Positions 10,783 through 23,200 of a stretch of 64,000 nucleotides of DNA are shown one piece after another. The DNA comes from Diphasiastrum complanatum (taxonomy: Eukaryota; Streptophyta; Lycopodiopsida; Lycopodiales; Lycopodiaceae). The DNA is taken from positions 17,539,590 to 17,603,589 of the forward strand of contig CM055109.1 of assembly GCA_029204225.1 (NCBI GenBank), in the 5' to 3' direction. The number at the start of each line of letters is the position of its first letter. Position 1 is the stretch's first letter. The position numbers and the translations under genes are program-made. The notes beneath the pieces are model-generated. The model was given only the letters and a program-made list of their open reading frames with translations, searched no databases and was not told where the DNA came from.

Positions 10783-11196
10783 TTGTACAATGAAGATGCA
10801 CCAAGTGATGTGTCCCCTTGTGTGCACAACAAATTGAAACTATTGACCCTTTGCTTTGGTGATGAAGGAAAACATGCGAAACACTTTGTTACATACTCAC
10901 CCGCACAAAAAAACAGAGCAAAGCATTGGGAAGGCATCAACAAAATTGTTGATTCTTTTTCTGCCTTTGACTGGTCGGTCTGCTTGTTTTGGCTATCGTA
11001 TTGTGTCGCACCATTGTTGAATGTCACTGGCCGTGAACTTATAATGATCGACAGTAGCCACAATGTCGAGCTGACTAAATCCTATCTTGATGTTGTAAAG
11101 TTTCTGGAGTCAGGTTCTGAAGGGCAAGCATCACTGGGAAGTGTTAATCCACAGTTTTTAGAATCAGAGGAAGATTCAGAATCTGATCATACATAA
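10783..11196 (+). CDS. Unrecognised 137-aa protein with acidic tail
   Basis: An intact frame of 137 codons with a well-mixed composition. It has HNKLKLLTLCFGDEGKHAKH near residue 15, an aromatic block FDWSVCLFWLSYCVAPLL near residue 63 that could be a buried helix or membrane segment, and a Ser/Glu/Asp tail ending SEEDSESDHT. No family recognised. It may be the 3' exon of the same unknown gene as 8599-9129, separated by decayed sequence. The start codon is uncertain because the frame is open slightly upstream. Confidence 0.35.
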   Translation: MYNEDAPSDVSPCVHNKLKLLTLCFGDEGKHAKHFVTYSPAQKNRAKHWEGINKIVDSFSAFDWSVCLFWLSYCVAPLLNVTGRELIMIDSSHNVELTKSYLDVVKFLESGSEGQASLGSVNPQFLESEEDSESDHT

Positions 11197-11894
11197 CGAA
11201 CTTTGTAATGACAATTATAGTTCTTAAGTAATTAATTTGTAATGAGGGTTATGCCAAAACCAAAAAGGCAAAATTTTTTGTTGTCACCTCAGGTGGTAGG
11301 TGTTGTTACTGTCGTTTTTCAAATACATAGACTTGTATACCTTAGGCGGTAGAGGTTGTTACCGTCCTTTTTTACATTGGAATACAAAATATGAGCGTTT
11401 TTTTTGAATTGAAGTATTCTTTACAACCCTGTTTTGTACTGGAATACAAACTTTGCATAACAGATGAAATTTATTTATTTGTGTATGATGAATGTTGTGT
11501 GAATTTAAAATCATTGCATTTAGCTTTGTCAAGTATCCTTTTGTTGATCATAGTCCATAAGAAAACAAATTTCATCACAATCCAAATTTCTTAAGTCCAT
11601 TTGAAAAAAACGATTTTAGGATTGTCAAAAATTTGAAAAAAAAAAAATTTGGAGACTCCATCCACCGCGTCGGGTGGAGTCTCCAAAAAAAAAAAAATTC
11701 AAATTTTTTTTTTTAAAAAAAATTCAAATAAAAAACATTGTCAAAATTCAATGATTTTGTGATTAATGAACATCTTGAAATTCTCTTGTCCATTTTTAAA
11801 AATGGATTTTGAGAAAGTCGAAAATTAATTGAGATAGTGTTTAACGTAAATAGCCTGTTTTGGACTTCTTGTTCGATTGTAACTTTCTCACATA
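11197..11894. other. AT-rich spacer with a hairpin
   Basis: No coding signal. At 11648-11687 a perfect 12-bp stem TTTGGAGACTCC/GGAGTCTCCAAA encloses CCACC...GGTGG, flanked on both sides by A-rich runs. It resembles the CCCACCC/GGGTGGG hairpins at 7.9-8.0 kb and may be a small MITE-like insertion. Confidence 0.55.
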
Positions 11895-13905
11895 GATCAG
11901 CAGAGAAAGCTTGCTACTTCAGCAGACATCGATTGTCTTCTCAAGAAACGTATCGGGAATTTGTCCGATTGTGCTAGGATACCTCCAATTGCATACTTAC
12001 TCCCGTCAGTATGCATGTGGCATTCCTTCGTGTAATCTGGGGAACGAAGCATGGGTGCGGTGGTAAGTGATGTTTTCAAATCCTCAAAAGCTTTTATGCA
12101 TTCTTCGGTCCATCTAGGGTTGACCACAACTAAATAAATGAGCCTTGCCTTACCGACGTAGTTGATCATGAAGATGCGATAGTAGTTAGTATGGCCTAAG
12201 AAGACGTAGACTTCTTTCACCGTTGTGGGTAAAGGCATCTTAACTATAACCTTAATCTTCGATCGGTAGAAATACCATCATTGGATATAATATGTCCGAG
12301 CACAACCCCATGTGTGACCTAGATTTGACATTTTTTAGAGTTTAGAGATATACCAAATCTGTGACAGCGAATGAATATCTTTTCAAGGGCTTCGAGGTGT
12401 TTGTCTGCAGAAGAATGTACACCTAAATCATCAAGATAAATCTCGACAATGCAATGTAACAAATCTTGGAACTCCATTTGCATGACGCGTTGGAACGTGG
12501 AAGGGGCGTTGCATAAGCCAAAAGGCATTACGTTATAAGCATAAACGCCGTATTCCGTGGCAAAAGCCGCCTTGTGTCTATCCTCAAGGGCTATTTGGAC
12601 TAGAAAATAGCCACTAAAACCATCTAAGAAGCTGAAAGCTTCAGTCTTGCCATTTTCTCGAGTATTTGTGTCGTTAAGGACAACGAGAAGTGGTCTTTTT
12701 TAGTAACCGCATTAAGGTTTTCGAGATCAACACATATACGAAGCTTGCCATTTTTCTTGGGAACTACCACAATGGGCGATACCCAATCCATGTGTTGGAC
12801 TTCATAAATGAAACCAACATCTAGGAGCTTCTTAATATATTCGTCAATCTGTTCACGATAAAATGGGTTACAACAATAAGGCTTAGCCCATATAGGCTTA
12901 GCGTGCTCTTCTAATGGAATAGTATGGACTGCTATTTCAGGCAGGACCCCCTTCATTTTGGTATAATTCCAGGCAAATACATCTTTGTATTTGCGTAGTA
13001 AGGTCTCCTGATCAATAAGTTGATTTGGTGTGATGTGGGCTCCTACGTGAACTATACGATCCATCTCCTCATTAGGATCTTTAAGATTTAGCTCTATTGT
13101 CTTTGCTAGTCCATCAAAGGAGTGGGAAGCCTATGTAGGTTCCCGTTGGGGTTGCGGCAACTGGATGACGACGTCATCAAGTATGAAATCTTTGAAATGG
13201 CTTGGAAGATCAAAAGGAGGTTCCACAAAGTTCTCGAGAACTTTGGGAATGATTGATGTGGATGTGCTAGCGGAACTGAAAGCTCTATCGCATGGATTGT
13301 CCTTTTGTTGTTCGGACAATGGCTTGATTGGTTGTTTGAGCTTTTCGTGCATTTGTTGGTTAGTTTTGTGTCGACTATTTTGTTTTTTTTTTGCAACCGA
13401 GGTTTTGTGGAGGCGTTGTGGTTGTCTCTCGAATCAATTCTTCGTTTATTGCATCAGAGACTTAGTCTGGAAGCATGTCCCATTGGTAGACCTTAGGTTT
13501 GGGCTGATAGGCCACGATGTTGGCTACTTGGATGTGAGTTGCACATGAGCCATAGGCCCTGGCGACTTAATCTCTTTGGGAATCGATTTTAGTGGGTAGC
13601 GTTGTTGATCGAGATACATGAGGACGTGGTCATCAGTCATCACATCATCATTCACTGAAAGAATACCGTCTTCTGAAATGTGGGCTGCAGAAATACTAGG
13701 TTCTCATGGGCACCAAGCTATAGGAAGTGGGTCTATCATCATTAATGGAATGATGGGTGTCTCTTTGTCCGTAGAAGACGGGAGAATATATGTGTCGTCT
13801 ACGACGGTTTCTATTCGGCATCTATTGGAGTCAGCACAGTCCACGATGGCCAGTGCTTGTCCCCAATTGATTATATCGATTGATCTTGTATAGTGTCCTT
13901 TTAGC
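11895..13905 (-). pseudogene. Ty3/gypsy pol remnant (RT, RNase H) with upstream gag-pol spacer
   Basis: Read on the minus strand: a poorly conserved frame at 13905-13704, then 13064-12624 with WVSPIVVVPKKNGKLRICVD (RT fingers), 12528-12319 with MPFGLCNAPSTFQRVM and the catalytic YLDD, and 12238-11897 with FLGHTNYYR (RT thumb) and HTDGSKYAIGGILAQ (RNase H start). This order is gypsy reverse transcriptase. The frames are separated by stops and shifts, and no integrase or LTR is present here, so it is a truncated, dead fragment. Confidence 0.88.
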
Positions 13906-13931
13906 ATGATTGGAACACTATCAGAATCGTC

Positions 13932-15586
13932 ATATTTTCAAATTCAAATATTTGGTGGGAAAGAATCCTCCAATCACTAACTTGAATTTTGGGCCTCTAA
14001 ACTTTATTTACTTGCGTAAATAGCCTAAAAGTCTCTTCATTGCTATCTATCTGATAAAATAACAATGTGATCACTGGGTTGGACTTACACACGCAGGGTG
14101 CCAAATCCCTCTCATTTATTAACTGCTAATAGATGAATAATCTAATTAGGGTTGTCTCGATATCCACAAACCCTCCAACACACGTACTAGCACATGTGTC
14201 TGAACTTGGCCCCTTTAGTGGCAGCCTTATCATGCAAGATTGCCCCTAAGGCAAATGTACTATATATATTTTAGTTGGGAGTAGAGAAAAGTAATGCCAT
14301 ATTATTATTTTTTTTGAGTGAATTTTTTGTGCTTATTTGTGTGTGATATTGCCAAATCAATGCTTTGCTAATTCTGTGATGATTTGAATGCGTGGGTGAG
14401 TAGATAATTACTCAATAGTGTTTTCTATCAATTTGAACCAACTGACCCTCCTCCACATAATTGCCACACATGGGCTCCACTTTGACCCTTGGTCAAATTA
14501 TTTGAATTTTTCATATGTAGGCCTTTTGCCAATTTAGACTATTTTGTTAACAATATACCACATGTATGAGAAGGAAAAAAAGCATTTGTATTAACTAGCA
14601 TCTATACTATTTGACTTCATTTACTTATATTTGTTCTTTTCATGTTTTGATATTTTTAAGGGTCATGAAGCTGTAAACTATTATGATAATGTAATAGAAG
14701 GCGACCCGTCTTGCCTTCGTGAGTTTGAGAATAAAAATGTGTTTTATTTAAAACTATTTTAAGTCAGATTTTTTCTTTTATTTTTCAACGATTGGATGTT
14801 TTTTTAAGTTTAAACATAGACTTGTATATCAAAGCTTGTAATAAAAATATCACTTTGGTTTCGGTTGTAACCATAGGCTATTTGTACATCAAGTAACAAG
14901 TCGAGTTTGAGCAAGGAGCTCAAGGCTCCAAGATGTTAAACCGAACAAGTTTGAGCCAACACTCGGAGGCTCCAAGATGCTAATGAACAAGGTTTGAGCC
15001 AACAAGGTTTGAGCAATGGCACAACAAATGCATTAACAATCTTACCCAACTAGGCCCACTGGTCTTGACAATCATATTTTATTTTCACTGGCAACCATTC
15101 TATAACATTGGCATTTATCTAGCTAATACTAGAACATGATTAAGAGTTTGACAAATTTTGTTTTTTTTTGTAATGGTAACACTAGTAACTACTTTGATGT
15201 TATGTACAACATCTACAACTTGGCCTAGTAGTAGGTTTGAAGCAAGCTCCTTAATATATCTCTATACTCCAATGCTATTGGGATTTGAGCCTCGATTCTC
15301 AATACTACATGGAACTCACTTGTCCAACATGGGAAACATAACATTTTGATTTTTATTTTTGAGTGAATAGAGCTAGATTACATTTAGGGCCCATAACAAC
15401 ACCACTTGAGGTTACCTCTATGGTGCAAAGGTGGCACTAGACACTCGATAGGGTGATCTGCAATAGGGGGATTTGCATGCAATGAGACTTGAAAGAATAA
15501 CAACAATCAAACTCCAAGTATGATGTTTGAGTGCATTGAGATGTGAAATCAGACAACTTTTTTTTCTAAGTTATCAGGCATAATTC
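13932..15586. other. Intergenic stretch with a short tandem motif
   Basis: AT-rich DNA with no supported gene. At about 14895-15015 the phrases GTTTGAGC(C/A)A and GGCTCCAAGATG recur two to four times (ACAAGGTTTGAGCCA twice in a row near 14990-15010), a small degenerate direct repeat. Confidence 0.45.
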
Positions 15587-15595
15587 ACTTGAGAG

Positions 15596-15647
<52 letters not shown>

Positions 15648-15782
15648 TGGAGAAAAAATGATTCGTGATTTTTCATTGGGTTGTGCCCTTAAAATCCGAT
15701 GACTGCAGCTGGTGGTTTTATGAGGTCAAAATCTGCCTGATCGATCTACATTTTGGAAAGTTCATGAATGTTGGACAAGAGC

Positions 15783-15843
<61 letters not shown>

Positions 15844-15942
15844 AAGGTTAGAGATAAAAGTCGCGGTCACATAGGGGTAGAGAGAGAGAGAGCTCAATCT
15901 TTTTTTTGGATTTAGGGTTAAGATTTGGGGCTTGTAAGAATC

Positions 15943-15975
<33 letters not shown>

Positions 15976-16050
15976 TGAGAGAGAGAGAGATGAATGCTCT
16001 TGGGTACACTTTATATATATATAATATATATATATATGTATATACATATA
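15587..16050. repeat. GA and TA microsatellites upstream of the kinase gene
   Basis: Long (GA)n runs at 15591-15646 and 15787-15841, a shorter one near 15880-15892, and (TA)n at 15945-15975 and 16011-16050. GA tracts near plant promoters can bind BPC/GAGA factors. These lie 0.75-1.2 kb ahead of the EDR1-like start codon; a regulatory role is inference. Confidence 0.9.
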
Positions 16051-16798
16051 TTGAATGGGGGGGTGGGGGGAGTGTTGAGTGGATGGTGGGCTCAGTCAAA
16101 GCAACCCTCCATCTTCAGCCATTTACTGCTTTAAAAAGTTCGAATAGGGTCATATGCGTCCTTGAAAGCCAGGGGTCCCCCGCAGCAACTCAAAATCGCA
16201 GTAGCAGCAGCACAACAATAACTCCTCTCTTTTTTCTTCTCTCCTATTTGTTGGGTTAATTTCATCTCTCTTTCTGCTCGACGCGCTCTCACCCTTTTAC
16301 CGCCATCGGGGAAGATGCTGTGCTCCTTGCCTCGCCCAGGCTTCTACTGGCCTCGCTTTTTCTTTTTGCCATCGCCGAGATTGCGATATGTGATCCACCC
16401 AGTGGCTGTGTTCTGGAAGCAACCTTCCTTCTGCTCTCAATGATCGTCGGATCGGAAGTGGCTGTCGAGTAAACTGTTCAATTGAGACAAAAGAGTTTGA
16501 TGTTTGCTTTGTGGATTATTACCATGGGATCGCAGTCGCAGTGCTTTCTGGGGTTTTGTCAGATGCCTATAGTCACATGGGGCTATGTACAGAACGAGAA
16601 TCTGTGAATGAATGAAGCTGAAATCAGATAGATTAGTAGCATTCAGGGGCGAAATGTGTGATCTATGATCTGTCGATATTATAGAGCTTAGACCTAAAAG
16701 GGTAGCTTCGCGTTAGCTCGAGGATGTGGGAAGGAAGTAAATCCTGATACTCCCTAGAATCTACTTGCCGTACTTCGCTCAATTGCCTTTCTTCAGCA

Positions 16799-17290
16799 AT
16801 GAGGCAATTACTTCGGAAATTCCATCTGGGCGGTAATCATTACGACCGCCTGGATGCTGAGAGGATCTTGGAAGCCAGGGGGCCGACTGTTGATGCGCCT
16901 GCTTCGGCTTCAACCCCCGTGGATCATAGATCCTCTTCTGGCTTTTCAGCATGGTTGAGTTCTGTGGGAAGGCATGGTGCTCAAACTGCGTCTAGCAGTA
17001 ATCAAGTTACTAATTCCAGGCAGAGACCACAAAGCCCCATAGGGAGTACAGGGGTAGACATCGGCATCACTGGTACGGGGGCAAGCCCTGTAGAGTCTGG
17101 AGGGACACAGCTTGACTTTCAATTTATGGAGGAAGAATATCAAGTGCAGCTGGCCATGGCTCTGAGTATGTCCAAGGATGAACGCCCAGATCCAGAAATG
17201 CTGGAGATTGAGGCTGTCAAGAAAATTAGCTTAGGTCTCTGCCCCACTCCCAGCAATTCGCACGTCGAAGCACTTGCTTATCGCTATTGG
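16799..17290 (+). CDS. EDR1-like exon 1
   Basis: Residues 1-164. The start [12 protein letters not shown] matches the family's usual N-terminus. The exon ends after YRYW at TGG|GTCAGA, phase 0, and the join to exon 2 gives [13 protein letters not shown], the family's conserved run. Confidence 0.93.
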
Positions 17291-20200
17291 GTCAGATTAC
17301 TCTGCGCATTCCCAGTTGTTGTGCTGAAGGCATTTGTTTCAAAATCTTTGATCGGCTTGCACTTTTAGCTTTTATTTGCTGTCAGTTCTGGTAGAACAAA
17401 TTATTTTTTGGAGATGGGCTTTTAGGTTGCTTGACGTTTTAGCTGTGAGGTTTTTGAACAGCAAGCAGGTTTTGTTCTTTGAGTTTTCGACGAGTTTTTT
17501 GTTTTTTTGGGTTTGTTTAACCATCTAGACCAAGGCGTGCTTATTGAGATGCTAGAGAAATAAAATCAGACGATATTTGTGTTGTATTTATGTCTTTTTG
17601 CCTGCAAAGAAGTGCTTTGAAGTGGCAAATGCCCGTTTGGCGGCCATATAATCATAAAAGAACGTTTTTATAGAAAGAATTTCAAAATCAACTTTGAAAG
17701 GTTGGGAGCCAGTGAGAGTGTTTATGGTCAACCTACTTTTCATACGAAAAACCCACATGTATAGACAATGGCTTACCTTATCTTTGTTTGGATATTTTTC
17801 CTTCTTGGTTAAATCCAGCATTTGCGTCTTTTTAATTTTGATCTGAATGATGTTAAGACAAGGATTGTTGCTTCATGTCATCGAACGTTAAAATTTTCTT
17901 TCAAATTTCATCTCATCTTGATGGTATCTTTCATCTCAATTTGGTATTCAAGCTTCCTCAGATGGGGACATTGTCAATGGAGCATCAATGAGAAGTATGT
18001 TTTTCTTCCAGTTACCCTTTGAGACCATTTTTTTGGGAAGATTTTTTGGCTAAATTTTGTAAAGTTTAATTAACATGTTTCCTTCTTATGTTTAGGTATT
18101 GACCATTGACTTTGTCATAGTTTGCTTTGAATATTGTTCCACTGAGGAGTGCCCCTTTTTTTGCACTTTTGACCTTATTGAATGCAATTGAGTAATGAAC
18201 TAGCTAATAACTTTCACTTTGTTCATAATCTCTTACCTGTTGAGGACATATTTCTTTGAGATTCACATACTAGGCTCCTTCTTTCCTTGATGAATATGTT
18301 TTCTTGGACGGTTTGATCCCATATTGTGTTTTTCTTGTCAGGGTAGCAACTTTGATTACTTACCCGCAACTTGTTATTTTCCAAAGTTGACTTTCGTGTA
18401 TTTAAGCCACTTATCAAAATTACTTGTCTTAAACTTGCATATTTCCACTAATGTGCGAAGCATGCTTGAAATCTTCTTTTGTAACATGTTAAAAAAAGGG
18501 GTTGGAGTACGCTTTTGCATGAAGAGCACAATAAACAGTGGAATATGCATTTTCTATAAATGTCATCTGATCCATGTGCTTAGTGGCTTCACTTCAATGA
18601 TCTGTGATTTTTTCATGAAAGAATTGCGGTTTCCTTTTAAAAAATGTAGGGCCCAATTCATATGTAAAAGGATTGGGCGCTTTCCTTGATAGGCCCGGTA
18701 AGTCCCAAGTAGGGTGTTCTTGCCCTAATTCGTTGCAAAATTTAGAACAAACATAGTTGAATATTGTATGCACTCAATAGTTATCACTTGCCAGTGGCCT
18801 TTGTAGTGACTACATTTTTATGTAAGTAATACTAAGAAGTAAATTATGTGAAATTAAAGACAAATCACTATTTTCTAGTTTCTTAAAACTTTTTTGGAAA
18901 AAATTGGCATTATAAACAAAAATAGGTCAATTCTTTTGTGAAGACTTCGATTTTAAGCATCCAAAATTGTCGGTTCTTTTTGAAAAGGTTGGAAATCTTA
19001 CTTAGTGGCCAAGATGGGAGCCCTTGCTAAGTGCTTATTATCAAATATGCATAAAAAGTAGTCATAGCTTGTTGGTGGGAGCTGATCTCCTTGATGTGTA
19101 GCTTTAAAGGATCGATCCTACAATTCTTCACTGGCAATCTCACAAGCTATCATCTATTAGATTTACATAGACAGAAGGAAATATTACACCACCACCCAAG
19201 CAACTCTCAAAAATTGTACATTACTCAAAGAGAGAAAACAATAGATATAAGGACAATCACTTTTTGGAGGGTAACGTTGCATGGTAAAACGGACCCCATT
19301 ACAGGACGTGTGTCGCGACTCTATATCTATACTTGTCGTTAACAAGGCACACGCAACTGTCACATAAGCAAATGTTGAAAAATTGCTAAGATTGGAAATA
19401 AACTTAGCTTACTATCGTTAATACTCTCCCTTAAGCCCTAGTTTATTTTATATACAAAGAGCCTTTCTCTAAAAAACGCAAATTTGTCAGTACTTGCGTC
19501 TTGGCCTGCGCAAATTGTTGCTTGATTCCATTTTCTTTGTAGAAATTGATGAAGGCAGTGGAGCGGTATTCACCTCCACGATTGATCCTCAACACTCTAA
19601 TATTGGCGCTCGTTTGGTTTTCCACCAAAGCTTTGAAGTTTCTGAAACAATCAAACGCCTTTGACTTGTCTTTGATAGTGTACATCCACGTTCTCCTTGA
19701 ATAATCATCAATGAACGTCATAAAATAGAATGTCCCACCAATTGACATTGCCTTCATTGGCCTGCACAAATCCGAGTGCACTTGCTCTAGCACTTGCTTG
19801 GCCCTTGTTGCCCCCTCCTTATCAAATTTCTCTCGATGGGACTTAAAAATGCAACTCTTGCAAATAGGCTCCTCCTTATTGTTCATACTAGGAAGACCTG
19901 TCACCATCTTCATTTTCTGAAGCAATTGCAAGATTAGTCAGTTACTTCATTTTGCCCCTTTTTATGTCTACCTTCTTTTTGTGGCAATTTCTGGTCCAAT
20001 GGCTTGGCTTTTGACAATGTAAAATTTTATTATAGAAAAGTTTTGCACATATAGCTATAAGAACATGCCCCACATGTCAAATGTGCATTAAGGGTAGAAA
20101 AAAGAAAAAGATATACTCACCCACCTTCATGTGTTTCTAGTTGGAGACTAAATATTAGAATACTTTATCCTCTCTTTGAGCAATTAAGAGTGCTTACTTT

Positions 20201-23200
20201 GTGTAAGTTTCTCCTTTTCCCGAGTGAAGGTAGTAGAGAACCATGTCCCACATTAGAAGTTTTAATAAAACAACTTTCTTGTTTTGAAAAATCTAAAAAG
20301 ATGCTTTTTTACTTCCCTCTTGAAATGTAAGAATTCTATTGATCTTACAAGTTCCTTAGAGTTGACTAGGATTCATTCCACTATCAACTCACCTAGTTAA
20401 GACAAACATAGATAAAGTTTGAGTAATGTGCATGAATTTTTATTGTGGATCAATTAACCTTAAGGGCCTTGTAGTATTGTTCGAGCTATAAACATGAGAC
20501 TAATCATCTTGGTTCAGGATTAGAACATGGATGCTACTAAGTGGGTTGTTTTCTTGCAAAAGGATACGAGCTATTGTTTATGGAGGAGTTAATCTTGTGT
20601 TAAAAGATCATTTATGATGTTTGGAGCACTTTTTCCACAAACAAGAGAATAGCTATAAGTATGAGAAGTGACATTTTTTACTAGAAAGAAGTGTGATATA
20701 GGAAAAATGACGCAAACATTTTGGAGTGTCATGAAGGTTCTGTGTTTTCTTGTTTGGCTTGTGGGCACGTTTCCAATATCAAATGTGCTTTTTTGATAAG
20801 GGGAATGGTACAATTTTGCATTGTTACTTCTAGTGTAATGTGCATTTGTTTAAAAATTTGATTGTTTGGATTTATGAGTAATATGTTTTGAGGTTGGAAG
20901 GGCTTGTTTTGGAGGTAAGACTTCCATGCTGTAAGTTTCAAATTAGAATTGTAGGCCGTGGAAATACTAGTGTCCCTTTGTTACAACCTCTTTCCGTTCC
21001 AAACCGCCAGGTGCCGATTACCCACTAGGAACCGAACATCACCTGATCCACCCCGCCGTAGGATCCAATCTAGATCCACCCTCCATGCCTTGGCCCGTGA
21101 CCTGCGACAAGCGAGATCCAACCTCCGACCCAGACAACATCCCATACCACTACCAAGGCCCTTAGCCATCTCCCACCTTAGGCTAGCACTCATCTTGGCT
21201 GTGCACAAGCGCTCACCATCCACCTTCTCCTAGATAGATAGAATGGATGGTAAAGTGAGACCTCCTCTCTTTGTATACCTCCAAGGTAGGAGGAGTCTCC
21301 AAGCCTAGCACATCCTAGATCACGACACGTGGCAACCATGCAGGTCCACGAGTCACTAGTCAAGTCAACGGGCCCAGGCGACGTTCAGCTTCAAGTTGGG
21401 TTTGGACCTGAGAGAGTTGGGTCCCTAACATTCCCTCCCCCTTAAAAGACTCCTCTTCTAAGGAAGGAAATATGGGAATCTCAATCTAAGGTCTCGTTCC
21501 TTTTCCCAAGTGTCCTCGTCTTTAGAACTTCATTTCCAACAAACCAAGTACTCAGTTACCTGCCGGTTTCTGAGCCCACATTGACGTACATCAACAATGG
21601 CCTGTGGTTTAGAAGGTACAAAGAATGACAGATCCTCAAGTTGTACTAGCTTATCCTGTAGAATCAATTCATCCTTTCCACCAAGTCGTTCCTTTAAACG
21701 ACCAATGTGAAAAACTGGGTGAACTTTGATTCCCTGAGGAAGGTTTTGGTAGGCATTCTGATTGATTTTCTTTACAATCTGAAAAGGCCCAACATAATGA
21801 GGCGATAACTTAGGACATTTTCTAGTCTTTAGTACCTTACAGACTTTTGGGACTTTAAGATACACCCAACCCCAACCAACGCACATATGAATCACAATCC
21901 ACAATATTCATGCATTCAACTGTTTCTAAAGCAGAAAGCATATAAGGAGAAGAAATATCCACATTTCCATTCAATTCGATGAGTGAGCCGTTATGCAAGA
22001 ACGACAAACTGTGAGTTACATAGTTTTTCTTTAACGAGTCATTCCTCTCATAGAATCACTCCTTGCCAAGGATCACATCTACTTTATCTAGATTCATAAT
22101 ATGAAATTCTAAGTTATCCTTGTAGGCTTGTATTTGAATCGGTAGATGAGGGACTATCCGGTCCCATACTTGGCTTTCTGCTCCCGTAGCCAGCTTCACA
22201 ACCTAGCGGTGGTCACTTTGCACCTTTAGCTTCTGCAACAAATTAGAGTTCATAAAATTGTGTAGAACCATCATCAAATAAAACTCTTACGGCTTAGCCA
22301 CCAACAACCCCCTTTCATCCGAATGAGGTCGTGGCGACCAAAAACTGCCTTGTTAAAACAACAATGCTCACACACAGAATTACTAGCAAAGGAAAGGTAG
22401 AAATGCTAGAGTTACATGGCGTCTTAAAAGATGCCCCTTTAGCTTGCCTCCTTTTCTTCGGGCATTCCTTTGCCACGTGACCTGGTCCCATGCAATTAAA
22501 GCACAGATTGTCGCTTATGGATTTGCAAAGGTCTCTTGGTCCATAGTAGATATTTTCTTTGACTTATTAGGACCCGAAGGTGCCTCCTTTGCCTTGTCTT
22601 TTCCTTTCTTTGAAAAGAACGGTTTTTTATCCTTTGCTTCAGGTTGAACACCAGGCTCAGGCCTAGCCACTATATGAGTATCATCATATATACGGGTGAA
22701 GCGAACCGCATCATTGAGGGTAAGAGGCTGGTTCCTCCTTACCTCTAGCCGATAGTCTCTAGGCAAACCTAGAATAAAATGCAACTTAACCAACTGAGGA
22801 TTTATTCTAGTAGCAAAATGAGAATATACCTCTTGGAATTCTTGCAAATACAAGGGGCCGGTTCCCCATCTGTATCGTCGCGTATTGATGATAGAAGTTG
22901 AAGTCATCCAGGATAGGAAGGAAGGCTGCCTTGAAGGCCTTACAAAAATCTTCCCACATCCTATTCTTGTTTGAAGAATCGTGCATGGAAAAGTGTGAGT
23001 TCCATCGATCAATCCATGATGTGACCACTTCAGGGGCTGTGTCTTTCTTTTCCCCATAAAAATTTTGGGAGTAAACAAGGGCTGGTGTAGTAATTGCCTT
23101 AACCGCATTAGCTCCCTCAATTCCTGCTGATCCTTTGCATGTCTTGCTTGCATATCGACAATCTGTTGCTGTAGATTGTTGATAGCCGACAAGAAAGTAT

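Noticed and set aside
15718-16259. Frames across the GA/TA microsatellites with repeated Ser-Leu or Tyr-Ile
   Set aside because: Direct translations of simple repeats.
20958-21233. Arg/Pro-rich ORFs on both strands
   Set aside because: They lie inside the chromovirus LTR.
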